A stretch of 64,000 nucleotides of DNA from Cordylochernes scorpioides (GCA_030710605.1 CP092879.1:23394116-23458115); one strand, 5' to 3'. Positions 30,623 to 41,851 are shown, numbered from the stretch's first letter. Program-made: numbers and translations. Notes: generated from the sequence alone by a model not told the origin.

Positions 30623-32867
30623 GGTAGGCAATCCACCCAATGACACCATCAAATTGACTTTGGACTTGTATCTGACCCAGGACCTACCATGTACCTTTCT
30701 AATTGAACCAGACGCAGGTTCGAACATATTGCCGTATCATTTATACAATAGATTAAAAGCACAACTTCCCAACTTAAGTATTAAAAAACCTTCCCTTGAT
30801 CTATCCACCCTAAATAGTTTTACGAAAATAATAGGACATTTAACTTTCCCTCTGACAATAGGCCAAATAACCCGTAGAGAGAACTTCCACGTGGTAAATG
30901 CATCCTTGCCATTTGGAGTTCTTACCTTAAAAACCCTTTATCAGTATAAATTAAAACTAAATTATAATCGCGGCACTATTTTCCAACTTGGCGTCCCATT
31001 GTCTAATACTATCTACCACTTTAAACATGTGTCAAATGAATGCAAGCACGGGCTAGGCCAAAACCTGTCCCAAAGGACTCGCACAGCACCCAAAGCTTTC
31101 ACACATGGAAACCCTTGCCTGCATTCATTGCCCAAACCCCAAATATTTACATGCCACCATTCTAATCTCACACCACGCAACTTTTCACTCAACCCAATTG
31201 CCAATACTTTATGCCCACAACACATAAAGCCACAACGGCTTCAACCTACAATTCCAATCATGCCCAAAAAAACGTGTCAGTACAGATCACACACTTACCA
31301 CACAAAATCCATACACGCACCCATACGTCACCACACAACAAACACGCACAATCCGCACAACAAACGCAACACGCGCGCCAAAAGACAACAACAACCAGTA
31401 AACACATGCACAACCGTTAAGAATAATACAATCATCCCGTCTACACAAAACATAGAAAAAATTCACGCCACCAAACAACCACACAATCGAAAAACATTGC
31501 GATCTTTCCTAAAAGCTGTGAACGCCTACAAAGAGTTCATTCCGGACCACGCCCGCTTGCGGACACCACTTGTCAACCTTCTAAAAAAGGATGTCGTGTG
31601 GGTCTGGAGTGACGAATGCCAGAAAGCGTTCACTAACCTGAAAGAAAGCCTTACCACACACCCCACATTATACCTTTACCAAGAAGATCTGCCATGCCAG
31701 GTGTACTGTAACACCTCAACATTCGGCATTGCAGGCATTCTTAAACAAGTCTACCCTGATGGGAAGACATACCCAGTTCAACATTTCAGCCGCTCTCTGC
31801 GTGGTCACGAGCGAAATTATTCAGACTTGGAACTACAATGCCTAGCCATTGTGGAAAGTGTGGATAATTTCCGCACCTGTCTAATGGGCAGAAAGTTTAC
31901 AATATTTTCTGACCATCCCGCATTGCAGTGGTTGAAAGAGATCAAAGCTCCGTCAGGCAGATTGTTTCGATGGAGGTTAAGACTGTCAAGATACGAATAT
32001 GAGGTCCGTAGCATAAATGGAGTACAACAATATGAAACGGGCGTTGTAACTCGTATCCCATTTTGTGGCTTTCTAGATGCGCCACTCATACAGAGCCAAC
32101 AGTCTTCTCCACCGGGAAAATCTCGCGTGACTATGAATCACAATAAACTGCGCACCGTCTCCCGAAAAGGAGTACTTAAAACTATAGTCCCAAGTTCACT
32201 TACAACCAGACTTCTTAAGTCCGTACACACTCAACACCACCATCCAAACATCTCCAAGATGACGAGGCTCATCTCATCACAATATTATTGGCAGAACATG
32301 ACACAAGACATCGCAAAACAGGTAAAAACCTGCCCCACCTGCCGATTCGCTAGAAGAATCGATGAATACAACCAACCTTCACGTAAAAATACCGACACAG
32401 GCCCCAAAGCAAAACAAAATTCGTACATAAAACACAGCGTACACACAACACAAACAATGCCAAAATTACACCACCCACGTCAGAACGATCACACAGCTCA
32501 ACCTAAATCAATTACCACCGACATATCGCTAATAAAACCATTAACGATCAAACAGGAGAACTGCGAACCTACCAATCATCTCAATTCTACAATTAATAAG
32601 GTTCAGGCAAATATTTCAGAGTCCCCATTTACAAAAATCTGGAAGAACATGGGGCAATATCCTATCTTCCATCTGATTTTTATCCTTTGTTTGTTAGTTC
32701 TACCATACAACTGTATCCCAATTTTATTCATTAATTACTTGTTTATCTATACCATGCCCGCTCATAAAATCTTCGAACTACAAGAGGCAGTTTTTAATTT
32801 TGGACAAACATTAGGAAACATCTTTGCAGAAAATCTAAATAGACTCCGAAGAGATAGAAGTAATTGA
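30468..32867 (+). CDS. Chimeric pol frame: protease-like, RNase H, integrase HHCC, no RT or DDE core (copy 1)
   Basis: The frame is open for 799 codons after TAG at 30465 and has no ATG near its start, so it is probably expressed from the gag frame by +1 shifting. Counting from 30468: a retropepsin-like region at about residues 60-165 has DAGS (82-85) where D-S/T-G-A/S is expected. Residues about 175-344 are a H/T/N/Q-rich linker that replaces the RT palm and fingers. The RT thumb/connection starts at about 345 (AYKEFIPDHARLRTPL). RNase H follows with N415 and G525 where catalytic Asp residues are expected, but E455 and D482 are kept. The integrase zinc finger is perfect (H587-x4-H592-x29-C622-x2-C625). 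The DDE core is absent, and the C-terminus has a hydrophobic segment (about 732-763). It is not a self-sufficient polymerase, yet the frame is intact. Confidence 0.85.
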   Translation, partial: SENGPLEWKQYKWLDFPFNCADSANGPDPAQQIFQASHPKPETPQWRPFETEVGNPPNDTIKLTLDLYLTQDLPCTFLIEPDAGSNILPYHLYNRLKAQLPNLSIKKPSLDLSTLNSFTKIIGHLTFPLTIGQITRRENFHVVNASLPFGVLTLKTLYQYKLKLNYNRGTIFQLGVPLSNTIYHFKHVSNECKHGLGQNLSQRTRTAPKAFTHGNPCLHSLPKPQIFTCHHSNLTPRNFSLNPIANTLCPQHIKPQRLQPTIPIMPKKTCQYRSHTYHTKSIHAPIRHHTTNTHNPHNKRNTRAKRQQQPVNTCTTVKNNTIIPSTQNIEKIHATKQPHNRKTLRSFLKAVNAYKEFIPDHARLRTPLVNLLKKDVVWVWSDECQKAFTNLKESLTTHPTLYLYQEDLPCQVYCNTSTFGIAGILKQVYPDGKTYPVQHFSRSLRGHERNYSDLELQCLAIVESVDNFRTCLMGRKFTIFSDHPALQWLKEIKAPSGRLFRWRLRLSRYEYEVRSINGVQQYETGVVTRIPFCGFLDAPLIQSQQSSPPGKSRVTMNHNKLRTVSRKGVLKTIVPSSLTTRLLKSVHTQHHHPNISKMTRLISSQYYWQNMTQDIAKQVKTCPTCRFARRIDEYNQPSRKNTDTGPKAKQNSYIKHSVHTTQTMPKLHHPRQNDHTAQPKSITTDISLIKPLTIKQENCEPTNHLNSTINKVQANISESPFTKIWKNMGQYPIFHLIFILCLLVLPYNCIPILFINYLFIYTMPAHKIFELQEAVFNFGQTLGNIFAENLNRLRRDRSN

Positions 32868-34554
32868 AGGATGACCAACCAATGTCGGAGAAGTCATACT
32901 CCAAAAACAAGACCCGAGCCGCACCCCAAAATAAATAAGCGGCAGGAAGTGAGAATTTTGAGACACCGCGACAGGAAGTGTAGTCCGCGGCGATAAATTC
33001 GGCCTATGCAAACAAAGCGGAGCGCCTCGTCCGATCTCCCATTTCATTCCCTCTCTTTTGCCCGACACACACCACTTCCGTATCTCTAATTACAATGAGA
33101 AGGTCCCCTATTGAGGTCAACTGGGAACCTCTCTATGCCACCGATTTTGAATTCCAGTTCGAGTCTACATATCGATTTTTACCATCCAATTCCACATCCA
33201 CAAGACGACACACATCTAAATGAGTTCCCATCCCTATTATAAACAAATCAATTACTTTACAGACTTCTAACATTTTTCACAACACACACAAAGATAAAAA
33301 AAATATAGGGCATAATTGAGCAATTAAAACATTTATAGGGCATGTAGATACACAAAAGGGTTCAAAACAATACACCTTATTTTTCATATTAATCATTTTC
33401 ATTATTTTCTCTCAATTAAAATTTAAATATATAATCAATTTATCAATTTATTCAACTTATTATCACTTTTAATCATTAATTATCATTTTTTTTTCCAATT
33501 AGTTTATATTATCATTTTTATTTATCAACTATCATTCTATTTACCACTTAGCTTATATTGCCATAACTCAATTATCAACGAAAACTCATTGATTTTCGGT
33601 TAAACTAAAAACATTAAATCATCCTTTGTTGTTGAAACCTTTTTATTTTTCATTTTTCTTTTTTTTTTCCAAGCACTCAACTTTGATTTCACTCAACCAC
33701 TTTTTATTTTTATTTGATTTCAAAATACCTTATGAAATTTTATTTTTATTTTTATTTTGATTTCTCAAAAGCCCTAATAAAATTCCCTCGGTTTCCATTC
33801 CCAATTTCGAGCTAGAATATGGTTAGGCATTTTTCCTTTTTTTTTCTCACCATGCACCAAGCATTCACTTTGATTTCTTCCAACTTCTTATTTTACTTTG
33901 ATTTCTCAAAAGACCTTATGAAATTTCCTCGAATTCTTTTCCAAAATTCGAGCAAAAAAGTAACTAGGCATTTTCCCTTATCACCATGCAACAAAACAAT
34001 TTTTCTTTTTCAACCAAACACATTCAATTTTGATTTCATTCAACTATTCTTATTTTATTTTGTTTTGATTTCAAAGCGCCTTATGAAATTTCCTCGATTT
34101 CTTTTCTCAAAATTCGAGCAAAAAAGTAACTAAGCATTTGTCTTTGTCACCATGCAACAAAATATTTTTCTTTTTCAACCAAACACATTCAATTTTGATT
34201 TCATTCAACTATTTTTATATTATTTTTATTTTGATTTCAAAAGCCTTAATAGAACTCCCTCGATTTCATTTCCTATCTCGAGTAGAATTCGTTTAGGGCG
34301 CATTTTCCTTTCTTTTTAGCCCACTATGTACCATAGCATTCATTGATTTCTTACAATTAAAAATTTTTGATTTCTATTAATTATACTCAACCTATATCAT
34401 CAACACCACTCTATTTTACCTCTTATATCACCACCAATACTTGTATATAACCTCTCAATACCCACAACTAATTTTCCCACAAAATTATTTTTTCCTTTAC
34501 AGAATTCTCTCAGGCTAACCCCTTCTTGAATTCTTCACATGTAGGGGGCGCATC
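32868..34554 (+). other. Noncoding 3' region of the LTR element with T-rich tandem repeats
   Basis: No coding frame was supported. From about 33640 to 34320 there are four to five diverged repeats of about 150-165 bp built around CACCATGCAACAAAA, TCAATTTTGATTTCATTCAA, CCTTATGAAATTTCCTCGA and TTCGAGCAAAAAAGTAACTA. Open frames here (for example 33819-34133) follow the repeat and are not credible genes. The function is unknown; it could hold cis signals of a non-autonomous element. Confidence 0.7.
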
Positions 34555-35510
34555 TGTCATAATTTGTATATAATTGTATGCACCCCCGACCCACTATGTA
34601 TGTACCATGTATGATTTTCAAAGATTTAATAAAGAATAAGGTAACTGGAGGAAAGCAAGTAGCAATAAGACATAGGAAGTAGGCCTAAAGCTGGCACGAC
34701 TATTCTTGGCACCCCCGTCAATATTGCAGGGGCAAAGACCGGACGTATCTAGTGACCGCAGAAGTTATATTAGGCGAGAAACACTCGATACTTCCTGGCA
34801 AAGCAGGACGCATCTGGTGACCAGAAGTTATAAAAGTAGAGAGACACCCCATACTTCCGACCCAAGACCGGACGTATTTGATAACGCGGAAGTAAATAGG
34901 TTCGAAATAACACCCGACACTCCATGACAAGATCGGCGGTATCTTCCATCAAAGCAGCCGCCGGTCCAATTAGAAAGTACCCACTAAGTAGGTCAACCAA
35001 TAGGAAAAGATCATGTGACATCTCTCGACCAATCAAAAAGAAACTGAGTCTTGGTGTTAAATCGAAAAGCAAGAATGGGCAGTTGTTCACTCGTTCTCGC
35101 CGAGTTCGGACCTAGTAGTGTTTTGGCTCCCATCTGAACAACATCTACAGTTCTTCATTCACTCCCACCGAGTTCAGACCCAGTCATCGACTCGACCCCA
35201 CCAAGGTAATGTCTGCTCACTAGAGACCTCTCTCTCCGCTCATTTCATCTAAATCCAATCATCGCCATGTGATCAACTAATTAATCATCAAAAACCGCTC
35301 TGCCTTTCTCAAAAGCTTTCTTTCCTCCAACCCGTTGCCTTATATTTCAACCATCAAGTGTCCCGGCTTATTTCCCCTGTGTGTAATCCTTTCACTCAGC
35401 CACCACGACTGCATCATCCACCACGACTGCATCATTCACCACGACTGCGTCACCACTTCAACAACCTTCAACACCAAGAGTAAGGTTTCCCAACATAGTA
35501 GAATACCACA
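34555..35510 (+). repeat. 3' LTR, copy 1
   Basis: It matches the 5' LTR over its full length, with one T fewer near 35346 (CTTATATTTCAACC). The following TACA (35511-35514) matches the bases before the 5' LTR. Confidence 0.95.
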
Positions 35511-36775
35511 TACATATATACATAATATTTATATATATACATATTAAATTACATATTTATAATTATTAGTTTCAGAGACGGTGGAATTTATTTATTTTAT
35601 TGATAATGAAACAATATTTCCAGAGTTAGAGTAGGATATTTTTGACAATCTAAAAGAGTTCTGAAACGCGAATCTCTTGTCAATTACATAGGTGCATACA
35701 TTATGAACAATAATTATTAGATTGATGAGATGCTGTGAAAAAATAACAGTATTTTAGTCTTTGTATTTGCTTCTTGTTTCCTTTAGGCTTTTTTAAGTGT
35801 TAGTTTTTCTCTTTTTGACGCTTCATCTATCTCTGATCAATTTACACGTTTTTCTCTGTAGCAAGATTTGCATCTATGCGTCTTCCAAATATTTTGAAAG
35901 GATATTTCCCACTTTGCATACAAATTTAATATAACTGATAGCTTAGCTCTAACTTGAGCAATTTTTTCATGGTGTTGAAAGGTACATCTTGTGATTAGGA
36001 CTAACTTCCAGTTATTGTATTAAATAACTGAATAAAAAAAAAATTCTACCTCATATTTTTATCATTCAAAACTATATTCCGCTAGGCACCGCTTAAAGAG
36101 AGCACACCTCGATTTTATAAAAGTAGATAATGAAGAGAAAATATAGAAGAAAAAATAGGTAAAGAAAGCGAACTGCTACACCACTTTTATAAAAATTTGG
36201 CATTTTCTTCTAGCGTATCAAATATATTCTGGAAGATAAATATGATGAAATTTCCTCATCCAAGAAATGCGTAGGGAAGAGTGAGAGAATCTTCAACTGT
36301 GTATTCTAAGTAATAGAAAAAATGTTTTTGTAGAAATAAAACTTGTCTCAATTGTCTTCCGTATACTTCTACGCTATATATTTAAGCGTACATCAAAAAT
36401 ATTTTTGTTTATTATTCATAAATTTAAATTGGAAATTTTGTCATATTTTATTCTCTATAAGGTACATAAATTCCTATGCCTAATGAAATATAAAGAGCAA
36501 AACGATTTTGTTTTAAAATATTGTTTAATATTTATAATGTAATGTGTTTATCACGTAAGAAAGAAGGTTATTTAAAATATATCACCTATATTCTAAGTTT
36601 TATATAAAACACACATACACACTTGAACACTTGTTTGGTTTATACACATTGACTTAAGAAACATTTTGCGAAGATAAAAAATGGCCAAAGATATTAATTT
36701 AATACTCTGTTTTAATTGAATATATTTTGAATTTATATTTCTAATTATAAGAGAGAAAGGTAGTGTTAAAGAATA
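35511..36775. other. Satellite remnant, then unassigned sequence
   Basis: Up to about 35700 satellite-like units continue (TTTCAGAGACGGTGGAATT). From 35740 to 36360 the minus strand has a run of codons without obvious stops in parts (ALAVREK...-like basic residues), but no family was recognised. The rest is A/T-rich. Confidence 0.45.
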
Positions 36776-37062
36776 CAGGGTGATCCAAGAGTCTTGCACA
36801 ACTTTAAATTTAATAACTCTGCGAATATTTGCGCTAGAGAAATGCGGTAAACACCATTGTGTTCAGGATGCAATGAGAATGTTTAGGGAAATAATTAAAA
36901 ATTCTAAATTTATTTAGTTACAATTTTATTCTTTAGATGGCGCTCTACAAGAATCCGAGATTTAGCATCCTGAACACAATGGTGTTTACCGCATTTTCTC
37001 TAGCGCAAATATTCGCGGAGTTATTAATTTTTTAAGTTGCGCAAGACCTTTGGAACATCCTG
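36776..37062. mobile_element. TA-flanked hairpin element (MITE), copy 1
   Basis: The 287-bp element begins CAGGGTGATCC and ends GGAACATCCTG, with TA on both sides (36774-36775, 37063-37064). Arms of about 110 bp (TAATAACTCTGCGAATATT, TGCGGTAAACACCATTGTG) pair. A central AGATGGCGCTCTAC is shared with the half copy at 42006-42198. TA targets suggest the Tc1/mariner superfamily. There is no transposase. Confidence 0.8.
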
Positions 37063-37180
37063 TATATATTTGTATAATATTCATCGATTTATTGATGCTA
37101 AGTTAAAATGATATATTTTAATATTAATTTATATGACCCACTACAATATATTGAAACATTTTGCTCCAAATTCTAGATGC

Positions 37181-37628
37181 AAAAGAGAGAATATATCTGT
37201 ATGTACAACCTATCCAGGTGCAAGGATAATTTAGAAATTTTCACTCTAAAGGTGTCACTAAGAAGAGTGAAATTGTGAGTAATCGCCAACAACAAAAGAG
37301 AGAATATATCTGTATGTACAACCTATCCAGGTGCAAGGATAATTTAGAAATTTTCACTCTAAAGGTGTCACTAAGAAGAGTGAAATTGTGAGTAATCGCC
37401 AACAACAAAAGAGAGAATATATCTGTATGTACAACCTATCCAGGTGCAAGGATAATTTAGAAATTTTCACTCTAAAGGTGTCACTAAGAAGAGTGAAATT
37501 GTGAGTAATCGCCAACAACAAAAGAGAGAATATATCTGTATGTACAACCTATCCAGGTGCAAGGATAATTTAGAAATTTTCACTCTAAAGATGTCACTAA
37601 GAAGAGTGAAATTGTGAGTAATCGCCAG
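37181..37628 (+). repeat. 113-bp tandem repeat, four copies (unit 1)
   Basis: Unit starts at 37181, 37294, 37407 and 37520 (AAAAGAGAGAATATATCTG). Copies are nearly identical; the last has GATG for GGTG. Each unit contains a stem: TTTCACTCT, 16-base loop, AGAGTGAAA. No coding frame, and no hammerhead core was found in the unit. Confidence 0.97.
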
Positions 37629-37848
37629 ATACCAACAAGAATAGAGAGAAACAACCTACCTCTCTGCTAGACTGACTCCACGGGTGATATCCCTGGAAAC
37701 GAAAACAAACTAGATTTCACCAATAAAACACATGTTCATATTAAATAGTTCAATCTATATATCTCTATAACATATATATAATGATATATGTCAATATACA
37801 CTAAAATTTCATATTACCATAATTATAAATAGTTTAACATCCTCAAAA

Positions 37849-38199
37849 TGTAGATAAATTTCAAAGCGCCAGCTTGATCGTGTCGTGTAAACACAGATAA
37901 GACAATATAGGTTTATTGAGAGTCCGCCACACCCAATAAGATTCAGTCAAGCTTAAACTATTTCCTCTTAGGGAACTACCACAAGTCGTTAGTGAGTTTT
38001 ACGACCACCGCCGGACGCCCACAAACAGGCTGGACAGCAACAGATCATATCTCCCTCTCGTTTAGATCACACCCTCTTGGACCTTAGCGCGTTTTCTCCA
38101 CTGGTCTCTCAGGTGCTATCGAACTTTCCTTGTTCTTTGTGGTACCCACAGTCCCCGATTCTATTGGACCCCATGACTGAAAGTGTTTGTGGTACGACA
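37849..38199 (-). mobile_element. Solo LTR-like repeat, copy 2
   Basis: It is a relative of 21776-22146: minus-strand start TGTCGTACCACAAACAC, end TTATCTACA, with CTCAATAAACC as a polyadenylation-type signal. Flanks show no convincing target duplication. Confidence 0.5.
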
Positions 38200-38939
38200 T
38201 ATATATATGCATATTTATAAGGTTTCGGAAGGGTGATATTCATGTACCAAAAGAGGTACCTCTCCCATTACAGCAGCATTAAAACGAGGCATTTTGGTTC
38301 ATTACTGTATATAATTTACTGCTAGCAATAATGTGTCAAAACATCAGTTTACTTCAACCAAAATAATTTTTTAATGCACTTTTGAAGAGATAGGTGCTTT
38401 TTGGATTATATATACAGTAGACTCTCCTATAACGCGAGTTTTTACAACGCGATAAAAAAATTGCGACAAATTTATTTATACAACACGAATTTTCGTATAA
38501 CGCGTTATAAAATAAAATGCGGAAATTTCCATATTGACAACTGTATAATACATTTAATTTTTATGCACACGCGTTTTTCAATCTTTTTTTTTTTTTGTTT
38601 TTGAACGAAGTAGTGTTGTATACTTTGTCAATTTAATTGCACATGTGTTTCTGTAAGTAACATTTTAAAATAGTGTTAAATTGAGTTTTAAAGCTTAAAT
38701 AATATTTTAAACGCATATAAGGTATTAAATTAGAATTTACATGTAAATATTTTGCAAATATAAAAAATTACGAAACTTGCTCCCCAGGCATGATGAATAA
38801 AGTTGAAAAAAAAAAAAGAAAAATTGAAAAAGAAATATACTGTATCATGTAAAAATGTATTGTATAAAATGATGTATATAGGAAAAATAATTATATATGT
38901 TGGGACACCTCGTGACCATAATATGCCAAAGTAACCCAG

Positions 38940-39290
38940 AACCCCACCTAACCTAACCATATCCCACCTTTGTCCATATAAGCCACAAACCTCTGGTGAT
39001 TGCGAGGTGTCGAGATGGAGCCTGAAGCCACCTTTAGCCTTGGCAGCACCGAGCCAGAGACCGAGATCCCCTTCCTGGTGGTCAAGCCACCTGACCTGTG
39101 GTGGATGACCTGGCCCACCAACACCAGGATAGTCTGAGATGGACTCAGACACCCCTTCCCTGTAGTCAAACCACCGACCTATGGTGCTTGACCTGACTCC
39201 ACCATCTTCATGCAGAGCACCAGCTCCACTACGAGCCCTGAACCTTTCCCAAGCTGACCCCAAGATGCCCAGAATCAACAATAATAATTA
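38940..39290. other. GC-rich cargo segment in the pogo-like element
   Basis: This 350-bp block is far more GC-rich than its host element. It carries a diverged internal duplication (CTGGTGGTCAAGCCACCTGA and CTGTAGTCAAACCACCGACC, about 95 bases apart). Frames are open on both strands (183 codons on the minus strand at 38730-39281), but unit 2 has one extra C, which changes the frames. I recognise no protein family. It may be captured host DNA. Confidence 0.4.
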
Positions 39291-40145
39291 TATTTTTAAA
39301 ATCATTTTTAATTCAATATTTTCATAATTTTTATTATTATTTTTTTGTGAATATATCTTTAATAATTTTATATTTAATTTATTTTTATCATTTTTTTTTA
39401 AGATGCCTTTTTAATTTTTTATTTTCATAAAGAGAAGAGTGATGATAGCCTTGGGGGGGAGTTCAGCAACACTGGGGAAAAGGAAGCGGGATTTTTACAT
39501 TCTTGGACATTTTTTTGATATTGACATTCGCATTTTTTTACATTTTTTTCTTAACAAAATTTGATTTTTTTTTCTGAGAAGCAAAAAAAAAAAAGACTTG
39601 GAGTTGCGGAGGCCGCTGGCTGCGGCCTTTGCTGCCCCTTTTCGAATCGTGGACATGGGTGGCTGGGATGAAGAGGTAGGTCGGGGATAATCTGGGACTT
39701 TGGCACGATAGGCCTTTTTTTTTTCTTTTGTATAAAGTTTAAAACTCCTCCCTTTTAACCTTATCTACAGTTTTTTTAAATATATATATTTTTAATCTTA
39801 TAGATATCTGCGTGATGTACCTTGAAAGATTTTATTAGTTTTAATAAAAATTTGTCTAACCAAAAATTTGATTGGTTAATTTCCCTTTTAACATTTATTG
39901 CTAGCCGGCACAGCTTTAGGTCTCTACATGTGCCATAGATGAATAAATTTGTGGTCTGCTTTTCTGCAGCCACTGGCGCCCTAATATATGGACATGTAGA
40001 GATCAGGAAATAGTTAGTAAAAGTATAAAATCATTACGATTTTTAACAATGACGCCCAAAGCAGAGGGCATAATTATGTTTATAATTTTCTTCTTCCATT
40101 ATACCTAAAAAAAAATATATGAAATGCTCTCGATTCCTTCTACAT

Positions 40146-40285
40146 ATACTAAAACAAAACTAAATGTTATATTATTTTATATGCAAATGTATATAAAAAA
40201 CAAATTACGTAGTGAATAAACTTTAATTTGTTTTTTATATACATTTGCATATAAAATAATATAACATTTAGTTTTGTTTTAGTAT
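40146..40285. repeat. Perfect hairpin, 62-bp arms
   Basis: Arm 40146-40207 and arm 40224-40285 are exact reverse complements around CGTAGTGAATAAACTT. It is a small fold-back inserted in the right part of the pogo-like element. Confidence 0.92.
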
Positions 40286-40717
40286 ATAATTATTTTTCCT
40301 ATATAGATCAATTTAAAAAATACATTTTTAAATAATATTTGTCACTATAATTTACCCTAACAAAATTCGCGTTATACAAGTTTTATTTCGTAAAACGGGA
40401 ATTCCTATAACGCGATTTCAAACAACAAGGAACCACATTAATCGCGTTATAGGGGAGTTTACTGTATATATATGCTAATTATAAACATTTTAACGATATT
40501 TTTTCTAACATATATATAATTAAATTCTATATAAAATATAGATAATTATCTAAGTTGATGCTTATATATGGCACCTCTCCCTTTAAAATATATTAAAACA
40601 ATACATATATTCAATCCCCCCAGCACAAAATTTAATAGTGATAATAAAGAATAATTCACAATGCCAGTGTTGTCTAATCCGGAAAAAGAGCCAAACTGTA
40701 AGCCGGGCTAATCAGTA

Positions 40718-40976
40718 CAGGGGCGGCTTCGATTTCATAACATTCGGCCTATTGACCAAAAACGTGTTTAGGCTGATGAAGTACAAGGTGAGTGTTTAGG
40801 GTAGCTTAAAATATGAAGAAAAAGAGTAATTATTTTTGTACATCAATACCATCCTCCCGTAATTTCTTGCCTGAAATTCGGCCCTTGTTAGTTCACCAGA
40901 TTAAACACCTGTTTGGGGAATTCGAACTATTTCATAACCCCTCTCGTAGGATGGTATGAAATTGAATCTGCCCCTG
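40718..40976. mobile_element. TA-flanked 259-bp MITE
   Basis: The ends CAGGGGCGGCTTCGATTTCA and the inverted TGAAATTGAATCTGCCCCTG pair over about 30 bp with several mismatches. TA lies on both sides (40716-40717, 40977-40978). No coding content was found. Confidence 0.65.
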
Positions 40977-40978
40977 TA

Positions 40979-41851
40979 GTAATGAAAGCCGAAGCCATGG
41001 TATGCAGGTTGTTTTTTGTTTAAATTTACCAGAACTGGTGCTGTGGCTCATTCTTTATCATCACTAGTGAAGTTTTTTTTAGGCTTATGCAGAGTGCATC
41101 GTTTTGTTGAACAATTAATTGGAGAGGTGCCTCGTTTGGTATATATATATATATATGTATGTGTATGGCGTCAGTGTTTATTGATAGGTCCTTCCTGTTT
41201 TTCAGCACCATTTGCTGCCTCGACGGCATCTTATCAAAGCCTCGCAAGCTAAAAAGTTACATAATTTCTCTTCACCATCACGTTTGATTCCACAAATTTA
41301 AACGGTTTCTTAATATATTCTCTTATATTTATTTTATAAAGTGAAAAATATTGAGACCTTGAACAAGTTTACCATTCGGTGGGTTTAGATGTATATCCTT
41401 AGATTTCTACATAGCGACAATCTGATTAACTGTAATATATTTTCTTTGAATGTTCTAACTATTTTCTTACAAATATATATATTTATAACACCTATATAAA
41501 CGTATGTAAACCTCGTCTTAAATAAAGAGTCAGAATGCTTTCCTAAAGAGAATCAGAAACACAAAAGAGCTTTACCTAATTTAGATTTTTATAATTTTAG
41601 AAGTATAATAGCTATTATTATCAGCATCCTTACACCAGTGGAAAACATATCTTCAAAATTTTACTTAATCACCCAAAAGAGTATGGATTGATGAAATTCT
41701 TCTCGTCACTGAATGAAGTTCTTGGTCATTTAGAGATTGCCAAGTTCAAGAATATAACGGATGGTAGCAACGTAAAATTATATTATCTTCATCGTAACAT
41801 AATTATAGCTTTTATCCCTTTGAATTACTTCCATATTCTTAGAGTTTAGTT
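40979..41851. other. Unassigned stretch
   Basis: It contains a (TA)n run at about 41138-41157 and A/T-rich sequence. A splice-acceptor-like TTTTTCAG occurs near 41203 before a short frame ending CTAA, but no supporting exon structure was found. Confidence 0.4.

Larger units (their letters stand above)
29159..35510 (+). mobile_element. Ty3/Gypsy-like LTR retroelement, internally deleted, copy 1
   Basis: A complete insertion of 6352 bp: 957-bp and 956-bp LTRs that begin TGTCATAA and end ATACCACA, flanked by TACA at 29155-29158 and 35511-35514. The LTRs appear identical except for one T in a homopolymer, so the insertion is recent. The internal region has a short gag-like frame, a long chimeric pol frame without RT palm or integrase core, and 1.7 kb of noncoding T-rich repeats. 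A GTAGGGGGCG purine-rich stretch lies just before the 3' LTR. No tRNA-type TGG primer site abuts the 5' LTR (the next bases are GCTATTCCTAAAG). It sits in the satellite. It is presumably non-autonomous. Confidence 0.92.
38415..40464. mobile_element. Pogo/Tigger-like terminal-repeat element without transposase, copy 1
   Basis: The ends CAGTAGACTCTCCTATAACG and its inverted partner (CTATAACGCG... reversed at 40443-40464) are flanked by TA (38413-38414, 40465-40466). Several subterminal copies of TATAACGCGA lie inside both ends, as transposase-binding sites do in the pogo/Tigger/jerky group. The 2050-bp body holds no transposase. It contains a GC-rich segment (38940-39290), a T-rich region, a 24-bp GC palindrome (GGAGGCCGCTGGCTGCGGCC) near 39608, and a perfect 62-bp-arm hairpin (40146-40285). 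Confidence 0.7.

Noticed and set aside
30073..30727. Minus-strand frames of 85-146 codons opposite gag and the start of pol
   Set aside because: They are shadows of the plus-strand frames in a GC-richer region; no recognisable protein.
33819..34133. 104-codon frame in the 3' part of the LTR element
   Set aside because: It follows the T-rich tandem repeats; a 1-base indel in the second copy changes which frames are open.
37181..37628. CRISPR-like array
   Set aside because: Units are 113 bp and contiguous, with no unique spacers, in animal nuclear DNA.
38730..39281. 183-codon minus-strand frame
   Set aside because: It is broken in the duplicate by one extra C, has no recognised domain, and spans a poly-A tract and A/T-rich sequence.
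41016..41252. Possible two-exon host gene with a TTTTTCAG acceptor
   Set aside because: There is no conserved protein, the upstream donor would be inside a TA microsatellite, and there is no further exon support.
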